Assembly: GCA_037893225.1 (NCBI GenBank)
Contig: JAZGUH010000626.1
Coordinates: forward strand, 992,001-1,056,000
Direction: 5' to 3'
Length of the DNA stretch: 64,000 bases
From: Hippasteria phrygiana
Taxonomy: Eukaryota > Echinodermata > Asteroidea > Valvatida > Goniasteridae
The notes below the pieces were generated by a model. The model was given only the letters and a program-made list of their open reading frames with translations, was not told the origin of the DNA and searched no databases. Positions 41,415-53,374 of the stretch are shown in pieces; position 1 is the first letter of the stretch, and each line of letters begins with the position of its first letter. The translations under genes were made by a program, and so were the position numbers.

Positions 41415-42570
41415 AGATATCCATACATGTCAAAATTACTGTATTTGGTTTATATTTCATGCAATTATGAATGAGTAAAGCAAGTCATACCTCAGGGAAT
41501 TTGACATGCATGGAGCAATAAATAGACGGTAATATGTACACAGGTGTTGGCCGAAAAGAAAATAAACATTGCGAGGTTTGAATTTTCTCCACAAGTTTTA
41601 ACTCTAGGAAGCCGCCGATGATTGCAACATGTAGCGCCAGATCTAAGCTATCCATACATGTCAAAATTACTGTATTTGGTTGATATTTCATGCAATTATG
41701 AATGAGTAAAGCAAGTCATACCCCAGGGAATTTGACATGCATGGAGCAATAAATAGACGGTAACATGTACACAGATGTTGGCCGGAAAGAAAATAAACAT
41801 TGCGAGGTTTGAATTTTCTCCACAAGTTTTAACTCTAAGAAGCCGCCGATAATTGCAACATGTAGCGCCAGATCTAAGCTATCCATACATGTCAAAATTA
41901 CTGAATTTGGTTGATATTTCATGCAATTATGAATGAGTAAAGCAAATCCATACCCCTCGGAATTTGACAGGCATGGAGCAATAAATAAGAGGTAATCTGC
42001 ACACAGATGGTGGCCGGGAAGAAAATAAACATTGCGAGGTTTGAATTTTCTCCACAAGTGTTAACTCTAAGAAGCCGCCGATAATTGCAACATGTAGCGC
42101 CAGATCTAAGCTATGCATACATGTCAAAATTACTGAATTTGGTTGATATTTCATGCAATTATGAATGAGTAAAGCAAGTCATACCCTAGGGAATTTGACA
42201 GGCATGGAGCAATAAATCGAAGGTAATATGCACACAGATGTTGGCCGGAAAGAAAATAAACATTGCGAGGTTTGAATTTTCTCCACAAGTTTTAACTCTA
42301 GGAAGCCGCCGATGATTGCAACATGTAGCGCCAGATCTAAGCTATCCATACATGTCAAAATTACTGTATTTGGTTTATATTTCATGCAATTATGAATGAG
42401 TAAAGCAAGTCATACCCTAGGGAATTTGACAGGCATGGAGCAATAAATAGAAGGTAATATGCACACAGATGTTGGCCGGAAAGAAAATAAACATTGCGAG
42501 GTTTGAATTTTCTCCACAAGTTTTAACTCTAGGAAGCCGCCGATAATTGCAACATGTAGCGCCAGATCTA

Positions 42571-42576
42571 AGCCTA
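42571..42576. other. Single-base insertion (extra C) in one monomer
   Basis: The copy reads taagcctatcc where others read taagctatcc. It is a private one-base insertion, not seen in other copies. Either a recent mutation or a consensus error. Confidence 0.75.
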
Positions 42577-42889
42577 TCCATACATGTCAAAATTACTGTA
42601 TTTGGTTTATATTTCATGCAATTATGAATGAGTAAAGCAAGTCATACCCTAGGGAATTTGACAGGCATGGAGCAATAAATAGACGGTAATATGCACACAG
42701 ATGTTGGCCTGAAAGAAAATAAACATTGCGAGGTTTGAATTTTCTCCACAAGTTTTAACTCTAAGAAGCCGCCGATAATTGCAACATGTAGCGCCAGATC
42801 TAAGCTATCCATACATGTCAAAATTACTGAATTTGGTTGATATTTCATGCAATTATGAATGAGTAAAGCAAGTCCATACCCCAGGGAAT

Positions 42890-45800
42890 TTGACATGCAT
42901 GGAGCAATAAATAGACGGTAACATGTACACAGATGTTGGCCGGAAAGAAAATAAACATTGCGAGGTTTGAATTTTCTCCACAAGTTTTAACTCTAGGAAG
43001 CCGCCGATGATTGCAACATGTAGCGCCAGATCTAAGATATCCATACATGTCAAAATTACTGTATTTGGTTGATATTTCATGCAATTATGAATGAGTAAAG
43101 CAAGTCATACCCCAGGGAATTTGACATGCATGGAGCAATAAATAGACGGTAATATGTACACAGGTGTTGGCCTGAAAGAAAATAAACATTGCGAGGTTTG
43201 AATTTTCTCCACAAGTTTTAACTCTAAGAAGCCGCCGATGATTGCAACATGTAGCGCCAGATCTAAGCTATCCATACATGTCAAAATTACTGTATTTGGT
43301 TGATATTTCATGCAATTAAGAATGAGTAAAGCAAGTCATACCCCAGGGAATTTGACAGGCATGGAGCAATAAATAGAAGGTAATATGCACACAGATGGTG
43401 GCAAGGAAGAAAATAAACATTGCGAGGTTTGAATTTTCTCCACAAGTGTTAACTCTAAGAAGCCGCCGATAATTGCAACATGTAGCGCCAGATCTAAGCT
43501 ATCCATACATGTCAAAATTACTGAATTTGGTTGATATTTCATGCAATTATGAATGAGTAAAGCAAGTCATACCCCAGGGAATTTGACAGGCATGGAGCAA
43601 TAAATAGAAGGTAATATGCACACAGATGTTGGCCGGAAAGAAAATAAACATTGCGAGGTTTGAATTTTCTCCACAAGTTTTAACTCTAGGAAGCCGCCGA
43701 TGATTGCAACATGTAGCGCCAGATCTAAGCTATCCATACATGTCAAAATTACTGTATTTGGTTTATATTTCATGCAATTATGAATGAGTAAAGCAAGTCA
43801 TACCCTAGGGAATTTGACAGGCATGGAGCAATAAATAGACGGTAATATGCACACAGATGTTGGCCTGAAAGAAAATAAACATTGCGAGGTTTGAATTTTC
43901 TCCACAAGTGTTAACTCTAAGAAGCCGCCGATAATTGCAACATGTAGCGCCAGATCTAAGCTATGCATACATGTCAAAATTACTGAATTTGGTTGATATT
44001 TCATGCAATTATGAATGAGTAAAGCAAGTCATACCCTAGGGAATTTGACATGCATGGAGCAATAAATCGAAGGTAATATGCACACAGATGTTAGCCGGAA
44101 AGAAAATAAACATTGCGAGGTTTGAATTTTCTCCACAAGTTTTAACTCTAGGAAGCCGCCGATGATTGCAACATGTAGCGCCAGATCTAAGCTATCCATA
44201 CATGTCAAAATTACTGTATTTGGTTTATATTTCATGCAATTATGAATGAGTAAAGCAAGTCATACCCCAGGGAATTTGACAGGCATGGAGCAATAAATAG
44301 AAGGTAATATGCACACAGATGTTGGCCGGAAAGAAAATAAACATTGCGAGGTTTGAATTTTCTCCACAAGTTTTAACTCTAGGAAGCCGCCGATGATTGC
44401 AACATGTAGCGCCAGATCTAAGATATCCATACATGTCAAAATTACTGTATTTGGTTGATATTTCATGCAATTATGAATGAGTAAAGCAAGTCATACCCCA
44501 GGGAATTTGACATGCATGGAGCAATAAATAGACGGTAACATGTACACAGATGTTGGCCGGAAAGAAAATAAACATTGCGAGGTTTGAATTTTCTCCACAA
44601 GTTTTAACTCTAGGAAGCCGCCGATGATTGCAACATGTAGCGCCAGATCTAAGATATCCATACATGTCAAAATTACTGTATTTGGTTGATATTTCATGCA
44701 ATTATGAATGAGTAAAGCAAGTCATACCCCAGGGAATTTGACATGCATGGAGCAATAAATAGACGGTAATATGTACACAGGTGTTGGCCGGAAAGAAAAT
44801 AAACATTGCGAGGTTTGAATTTTCTCCACAAGTTTTAACTCTAAGAAGCCGCCGATGATTGCAACATGTAGCGCCAGATCTAAGCTATCCATACATGTCA
44901 AAATTACTGTATTTGGTTGATATTTCATGCAATTAATAATGAGTAAAGCAAGTCATACCCCAGGGAATTTGACAGGCATGGAGCAATAAATAGAAGGTAA
45001 TATGCACACAGATGGTGGCAAGGAAGAAAATAAACATTGCGAGGTTTGAATTTTCTCCACAAGTGTTAACTCTAAGAAGCCGCCGATAATTGCAACATGT
45101 AGCGCCAGATCTAAGCTATCCATACATGTCAAAATTACTGAATTTGGTTGATATTTCATGCAATTATGAATGAGTAAAGCAAGTCATACCCCAGGGAATT
45201 TGACAGGCATGGAGCAATAAATAGAAGGTAATATGCACACAGATGTTGGCCGGAAAGAAAATAAACATTGCGAGGTTTGAATTTTCTCCACAAGTTTTAA
45301 CTCTAGGAAGCCGCCGATGATTGCAACATGTAGCGCCAGATCTAAGCTATCCATACATGTCAAAATTACTGTATTTGGTTTATATTTCATGCAATTATGA
45401 ATGAGTAAAGCAAGTCATACCCTAGGGAATTTGACAGGCATGGAGCAATAAATAGACGGTAATATGCACACAGATGTTGGCCTGAAAGAAAATAAACATT
45501 GCGAGGTTTGAATTTTCTCCACAAGTGTTAACTCTAAGAAGCCGCCGATAATTGCAACATGTAGCGCCAGATCTAAGCTATGCATACATGTCAAAATTAC
45601 TGAATTTGGTTGATATTTCATGCAATTATGAATGAGTAAAGCAAGTCATACCCTAGGGAATTTGACAGGCATGGAGCAATAAATCGAAGGTAATATGCAC
45701 ACAGATGTTAGCCGGAAAGAAAATAAACATTGCGAGGTTTGAATTTTCTCCACAAGTTTTAACTCTAGGAAGCCGCCGATGATTGCAACATGTAGCGCCA

Positions 45801-48690
45801 GATCTAAGCTATCCATACATGTCAAAATTACTGTATTTGGTTTATATTTCATGCAATTATGAATGAGTAAAGCAAGTCATACCCCAGGGAATTTGACAGG
45901 CATGGAGCAATAAATAGAAGGTAATATGCACACAGATGTTGGCCGGAAAGAAAATAAACATTGCGAGGTTTGAATTTTCTCCACAAGTTTTAACTCTAGG
46001 AAGCCGCCGATGATTGCAACATGTAGCGCCAGATCTAAGATATCCATACATGTCAAAATTACTGTATTTGGTTGATATTTCATGCAATTATGAATGAGTA
46101 AAGCAAGTCATACCCCAGGGAATTTGACATGCATGGAGCAATAAATAGACGGTAACATGTACACAGATGTTGGCCGGAAAGAAAATAAACATTGCGAGGT
46201 TTGAATTTTCTCCACAAGTTTTAACTCTAGGAAGCCGCCGATGATTGCAACATGTAGCGCCAGATCTAAGATATCCATACATGTCAAAATTACTGTATTT
46301 GGTTGATATTTCATGCAATTATGAATGAGTAAAGCAAGTCATACCCCAGGGAATTTGACATGCATGGAGCAATAAATAGACGGTAATATGTACACAGGTG
46401 TTGGCCGGAAAGAAAATAAACATTGCGAGGTTTGAATTTTCTCCACAAGTTTTAACTCTAAGAAGCCGCCGATGATTGCAACATGTAGCGCCAGATCTAA
46501 GCTATCCATACATGTCAAAATTACTGTATTTGGTTGATATTTCATGCAATTAAGAATGAGTAAAGCAAGTCATACCCCAGGGAATTTGACAGGCATGGAG
46601 CAATAAATATAAGGTAATATGCACACAGATGGTGGCAAGGAAGAAAATAAACATTGCGAGGTTTGAATTTTCTCCACAAGTGTTAACTCTAAGAAGCCGC
46701 CGATAATTGCAACATGTAGCGCCAGATCTAAGCTATCCATACATGTCAAAATTACTGAATTTGGTTGATATTTCATGCAATTATGAATGAGTAAAGCAAG
46801 TCATACCCCAGGGAATTTGACAGGCATGGAGCAATAAATAGAAGGTAATATGCACACAGATGTTGGCCGGAAAGAAAATAAACATTGCGAGGTTTGAATT
46901 TTCTCCACAAGTTTTAACTCTAGGAAGCCGCCGATGATTGCAACATGTAGCGCCAGATCTAAGCTATCCATACATGTCAAAATTACTGTATTTGGTTTAT
47001 ATTTCATGCAATTATGAATGAGTAAAGCAAGTCATACCCTAGGGAATTTGACAGGCATGGAGCAATAAATAGACGGTAATATGCACACAGATGTTGGCCT
47101 GAAAGAAAATAAACATTGCGAGGTTTGAATTTTCTCCACAAGTGTTAACTCTAAGAAGCCGCCGATAATTGCAACATGTAGCGCCAGATCTAAGCTATGC
47201 ATACATGTCAAAATTACTGAATTTGGTTGATATTTCATGCAATTATGAATGAGTAAAGCAAGTCATACCCTAGGGAATTTGACAGGCATGGAGCAATAAA
47301 TCGAAGGTAATATGCACACAGATGTTGGCCGGAAAGAAAATAAACATTGCGAGGTTTGAATTTTCTCCACAAGTTTTAACTCTAGGAAGCCGCCGATGAT
47401 TGCAACATGTAGCGCCAGATCTAAGCTATCCATACATGTCAAAATTACTGTATTTGGTTTATATTTCATGCAATTATGAATGAGTAAAGCAAGTCATACC
47501 CCAGGGAATTTGACAGGCATGGAGCAATAAATAGAAGGTAATATGCACACAGATGTTGGCCGGAAAGAAAATAAACATTGCGAGGTTTGAATTTTCTCCA
47601 CAAGTTTTAACTCTAGGAAGCCGCCGATGATTGCAACATGTAGCGCCAGATCTAAGATATCCATACATGTCAAAATTACTGTATTTGGTTGATATTTCAT
47701 GCAATTATGAATGAGTAAAGCAAGTCATACCCCAGGGAATTTGACATGCATGGAGCAATAAATAGACGGTAACATGTACACAGATGTTGGCCGGAAAGAA
47801 AATAAACATTGCGAGGTTTGAATTTTCTCCACAAGTTTTAACTCTAGGAAGCCGCCGATGATTGCAACATGTAGCGCCAGATCTAAGATATCCATACATG
47901 TCAAAATTACTGTATTTGGTTGATATTTCATGCAATTATGAATGAGTAAAGCAAGTCATACCCCAGGGAATTTGACATGCATGGAGCAATAAATAGACGG
48001 TAATATGTACACAGGTGTTGGCCGGAAAGAAAATAAACATTGCGAGGTTTGAATTTTCTCCACAAGTTTTAACTCTAAGAAGCCGCCGATGATTGCAACA
48101 TGTAGCGCCAGATCTAAGCTATCCATACATGTCAAAATTACTGTATTTGGTTGATATTTCATGCAATTAAGAATGAGTAAAGCAAGTCATACCCCAGGGA
48201 ATTTGACAGGCATGGAGCAATAAATAGAAGGTAATATGCACACAGATGGTGGCAAGGAAGAAAATAAACATTGCGAGGTTTGAATTTTCTCCACAAGTGT
48301 TAACTCTAAGAAGCCGCCGATAATTGCAACATGTAGCGCCAGATCTAAGCTATCCATACATGTCAAAATTACTGAATTTGGTTGATATTTCATGCAATTA
48401 TGAATGAGTAAAGCAAGTCATACCCCAGGGAATTTGACAGGCATGGAGCAATAAATAGAAGGTAATATGCACACAGATGTTGGCCGGAAAGAAAATAAAC
48501 ATTGCGAGGTTTGAATTTTCTCCACACGTTTTAACTCTAGGAAGCCGCCGATGATTGCAACATGTAGCGCCAGATCTAAGCTATCCATACATGTCAAAAT
48601 TACTGTATTTGGTTTATATTTCATGCAATTATGAATGAGTAAAGCAAGTCATACCCTAGGGAATTTGACAGGCATGGAGCAATAAATAGA
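42890..48690. repeat. 7-monomer HOR, about 3.6 copies, exact 1617-bp period
   Basis: Class D monomers at about 43.1, 44.7, 46.3 and 48.0 kb and class E monomers at 43.3, 44.9, 46.5 and 48.1 kb recur at exactly 1617 bp, so all seven members are of the 231-bp form. Copy-specific changes are few: cctg/ccgg near 43,171, gacatgc near 44,048, ttagcc in two copies (about 44,092 and 45,709), aattaataatg near 44,931, aatataagg near 46,607. This is the cleanest HOR in the window. Confidence 0.88.
43266..43496. repeat. Class E monomer (type example)
   Basis: Diagnostic states are aattaagaatgag, agaaggtaatatgcacac, gatggtggcaaggaag, gtgttaac, ctaagaag and gataattg. It is 231 bp. The right half matches class C apart from ccgggaag changing to caaggaag, while the left variable segment is B-like, so E looks like a B/C recombinant. 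I find it only between about 43.3 and 60.2 kb (near 43.3, 44.9, 46.5, 48.1, 49.5, 51.8, 53.5, 54.4, 57.2, 59.5 and 60.0 kb). The last three before 60.2 kb share an extra agaacccgcc variant. Confidence 0.85.
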
Positions 48691-51600
48691 AGGTAATATG
48701 CACACAGATGTTGGCCTGAAAGAAAATAAACATTGCGAGGTTTGAATTTTCTCCACAAGTGTTAACTCTAAGAAGCCGCCGATAATTGCAACATGTAGCG
48801 CCAGATCTAAGCTATCCATACGTGTCAAAATTACTGAATTTGGTTGATATTTCATGCAATTATGAATGAGTAAAGCAAGTCCATACCCCAGGGAATTTGA
48901 CATGCATGGAGCAATAAATAGACGGTAACATGTACACAGATGTTGGCCGGAAAGAAAATAAACATTGCGAGGTTTGAATTTTCTCCACAAGTTTTAACTC
49001 TAGGAAGCCGCCGATGATTGCAACATGTAGCGCCAGATCTAAGCTATCCATACATGTCAAAATTACTGTATTTGGTTTATATTTCATGCAATTATGAATG
49101 AGTAAAGCAAGTCATACCCCAGGGAATTTGACAGGCATGGAGCAATAAATAGAAGGTAATATGCACACAGATGTTGGCCGGAAAGAAAATAAACATTGCG
49201 AGGTTTGAATTTTCTCCACAAGTTTTAACTCTAGGAAGCCGCCGATGATTGCAACATGTAGCGCCAGATCTAAGATATCCATACATGTCAAAATTACTGT
49301 ATTTGGTTGATATTTCATGCAATTATGAATGAGTAAAGCAAGTCATACCCCAGGGAATTTGACATGCATGGAGCAATAAATAGACGGTAACATGTACACA
49401 GATGTTGGCCGGAAAGAAAATAAACATTGCGAGGTTTGAATTTTCTCCACAAGTTTTAACTCTAGGAAGCCGCCGATGATTGCAACATGTAGCGCCAGAT
49501 CTAAGATATCCATACATGTCAAAATTACTGTATTTGGTTGATATTTCATGCAATTAAGAATGAGTAAAGCAAGTCATACCCCAGGGAATTTGACAGGCAT
49601 GGAGCAATAAATAGAAGGTAATATGCACACAGATGGTGGCAAGGAAGAAAATAAACATTGCGAGGTTTGAATTTTCTCCACAAGTGTTAACTCTAAGAAG
49701 CCGCCGATGATTGCAACATGTAGCGCCAGATCTAAGCTATCCATACATGTCAAAATTACTGAATTTGGTTGATATTTCATGCAATTATGAATGAGTAAAG
49801 CAAGTCATACCCCAGGGAATTTGACAGGCATGGAGCAATAAATAGAAGGTAATATGCACACAGATGTTGGCCGGAAAGAAAATAAACATTGCGAGGTTTG
49901 AATTTTCTCCACAAGTTTTAACTCTAGGAAGCCGCCGATGATTGCAACATGTAGCGCCAGATCTAAGCTATCCATACATGTCAATATTACTGTATTTGGT
50001 TTATATTTCATGCAATTATGAATGAGTAAAGCAAGTCATACCCTAGGGAATTTGACAGGCATGGAGCAATAAATAGAAGGTAATATGCACACAGATGTTG
50101 GCCGGAAAGAAAATAAACATTGCGAGGTTTGAATTTTCTCCACAAGTTTTAACTCTAGGAAGCCGCCGATAATTGCAACATGTAGCGCCAGATCTAAGCT
50201 ATCCATACATGTCAAAATTACTGTATTTGGTTTATATTTCATGCAATTATGAATGAGTAAAGCAAGTCATACCCTAGGGAATTTGACAGGCATGGAGCAA
50301 TAAATAGACGGTAATATGCACACAGATGTTGGCCTGAAAGAAAATAAACATTGCGAGGTTTGAATTTTCTCCACAAGTTTTAACTCTAAGAAGCCGCCGA
50401 TAATTGCAACATGTAGCGCCAGATCTAAGCTATCCATACATGTCAAATTTACTGAATTTGGTTGATATTTCATGCAATTATGAATGAGTAAAGCAAGTCA
50501 TACCCTAGGGAATTTGACAGGCATGGAGCAATAAATCGAAGGTAATATGCACACAGATGTTGGCCGGAAAGAAAATAAACATTGCGAGGTTTGAATTTTC
50601 TCCACAAGTTTTAACTCTAGGAAGCCGCCGATGATTGCAACATGTAGCGCCAGATCTAAGCTATCCATACATGTCAAAATTACTGTATTTGGTTTATATT
50701 TCATGCAATTATGAATGAGTAAAGCAAGTCATACCCTAGGGAATTTGACAGGCATGGAGCAATAAATAGACGGTAATATGCACACAGATGTTGGCCTGAA
50801 AGAAAATAAACATTGCGAGGTTTGAATTTTCTCCACAAGTGTTAACTCTAAGAAGCCGCCGATAATTGCAACATGTAGCGCCAGATCTAAGCTATCCATA
50901 CGTGTCAAAATTACTGAATTTGGTTGATATTTCATGCAATTATGAATGAGTAAAGCAAGTCCATACCCCAGGGAATTTGACATGCATGGAGCAATAAATA
51001 GACGGTAACATGTACACAGATGTTGGCCGGAAAGAAAATAAACATTGCGAGGTTTGAATTTTCTCCACAAGTTTTAACTCTAGGAAGCCGCCGATGATTG
51101 CAACATGTAGCGCCAGATCTAAGCTATCCATACATGTCAATATTACTGTATTTGGTTTATATTTCATGCAATTATGAATGAGTAAAGCAAGTCATACCCT
51201 AGGGAATTTGACAGGCATGGAGCAATAAATAGAAGGTAATATGCACACAGATGTTGGCCGGAAAGAAAATAAACATTGCGAGGTTTGAATTTTCTCCACA
51301 AGTTTTAACTCTAGGAAGCCGCCGATAATTGCAACATGTAGCGCCAGATCTAAGCTATCCATACATGTCAAAATTACTGTATTTGGTTTATATTTCATGC
51401 AATTATGAATGAGTAAAGCAAGTCATACCCTAGGGAATTTGACAGGCATGGAGCAATAAATAGACGGTAATATGCACACAGATGTTGGCCTGAAAGAAAA
51501 TAAACATTGCGAGGTTTGAATTTTCTCCACAAGTTTTAACTCTAAGAAGCCGCCGATAATTGCAACATGTAGCGCCAGATCTAAGCTATCCATACATGTC

Positions 51601-51740
51601 AAAATTACTGAATTTGGTTGATATTTCATGCAATTATGAATGAGTAAAGCAAGTCCATACCCCAGGGAATTTGACAGGCATGGAGCAATAAATAGACGGT
51701 AATATGTACACAGGTGTTGGCCTGAAAGAAAATAAACATT

Positions 51741-51754
51741 GCGAGGTTTTGAAT
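51741..51754. other. Inserted T shared by two HOR copies (first copy)
   Basis: The conserved gcgaggtttgaa reads gcgaggttttgaa here and again at 53,361-53,374, exactly 1620 bp downstream. Sharing shows the insertion predates the 7-mer duplication and argues against a random sequencing error. Confidence 0.82.
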
Positions 51755-53360
51755 TTTCTCCACAAGTGTTAACTCTAAGAAGCCGCCGATAATTGCAACA
51801 TGTAGCGCCAGATCTAAGCTAGGCATACATGTCAAAATTACTGAATTTGGTTGATATTTCATGCAATTAAGAATGAGTAAAGCAAGTCATACCCCAGGGA
51901 ATTTGACAGGCATGGAGCAATAAATAGAAGGTAATATGCACACAGATGGTGGCAAGGAAGAAAATAAACATTGCGAGGTTTGAATTTTCTCCACAAGTGT
52001 TAACTCTAAGAAGCCGCCGATAATTGCAACATGTAGCGCCAGATCTAAGCTATCCATACATGTCAAAATTACTGAATTTGGTTGATATTTCATGCAATTA
52101 TGAATGAGTAAAGCAAGTCATACCCCAGGGAATTTGACAGGCATGGAGCAATAAATAGAAGGTAATATGCACACAGATGTTGGCCGGAAAGAAAATAAAC
52201 ATTGCGAGGTTTGAATTTTCTCCACAAGTTTTAACTCTAGGAAGCCGCCGATGATTGCAACATGTAGCGCCAGATCTAAGATATCCATACATGTCAAAAT
52301 TACTGTATTTGGTTGATATTTCATGCAATTATGAATGAGTAAAGCAAGTCATACCCCAGGGAATTTGACATGCATGGAGCAATAAATAGACGGTAACATG
52401 TACACAGATGTTGGCCGGAAAGAAAATAAACATTGCGAGGTTTGAATTTTCTCCACAAGTTTTAACTCTAGGAAGCCGCCGATGATTGCAACATGTAGCG
52501 CCAGATCTAAGATATCCATACATGTCAAAATTACTGTATTTGGTTGATATTTCATGCAATTATGAATGAGTAAAGCAAGTCCATACCCCAGGGAATTTGA
52601 CATGCATGGAGCAATAAATAGACGGTAACATGTACACAGATGTTGGCCGGAAAGAAAATAAACATTGCGAGGTTTGAATTTTCTCCACAAGTTTTAACTC
52701 TAGGAAGCCGCCGATGATTGCAACATGTAGCGCCAGATCTAAGCTATCCATACATGTCAATATTACTGTATTTGGTTTATATTTCATGCAATTATGAATG
52801 AGTAAAGCAAGTCATACCCTAGGGAATTTGACAGGCATGGAGCAATAAATAGAAGGTAATATGCACACAGATGTTGGCCGGAAAGAAAATAAACATTGCG
52901 AGGTTTGAATTTTCTCCACAAGTTTTAACTCTAGGAAGCCGCCGATAATTGCAACATGTAGCGCCAGATCTAAGCTATCCATACATGTCAAAATTACTGT
53001 ATTTGGTTTATATTTCATGCAATTATGAATGAGTAAAGCAAGTCATACCCTAGGGAATTTGACAGGCATGGAGCAATAAATAGACGGTAATATGCACACA
53101 GATGTTGGCCTGAAAGAAAATAAACATTGCGAGGTTTGAATTTTCTCCACAAGTTTTAACTCTAAGAAGCCGCCGATAATTGCAACATGTAGCGCCAGAT
53201 CTAAGCTATCCATACATGTCAAAATTACTGAATTTGGTTGATATTTCATGCAATTATGAATGAGTAAAGCAAGTCCATACCCCAGGGAATTTGACAGGCA
53301 TGGAGCAATAAATAGACGGTAATATGTACACAGGTGTTGGCCTGAAAGAAAATAAACATT

Positions 53361-53374
53361 GCGAGGTTTTGAAT
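53361..53374. other. Inserted T shared by two HOR copies (second copy)
   Basis: Second occurrence of the gcgaggttttgaa variant, in the same HOR position as the copy at 51,741-51,754 and with the same flanking variants (ggtgttggcctg to the left, ctaggcatac to the right). Confidence 0.82.
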
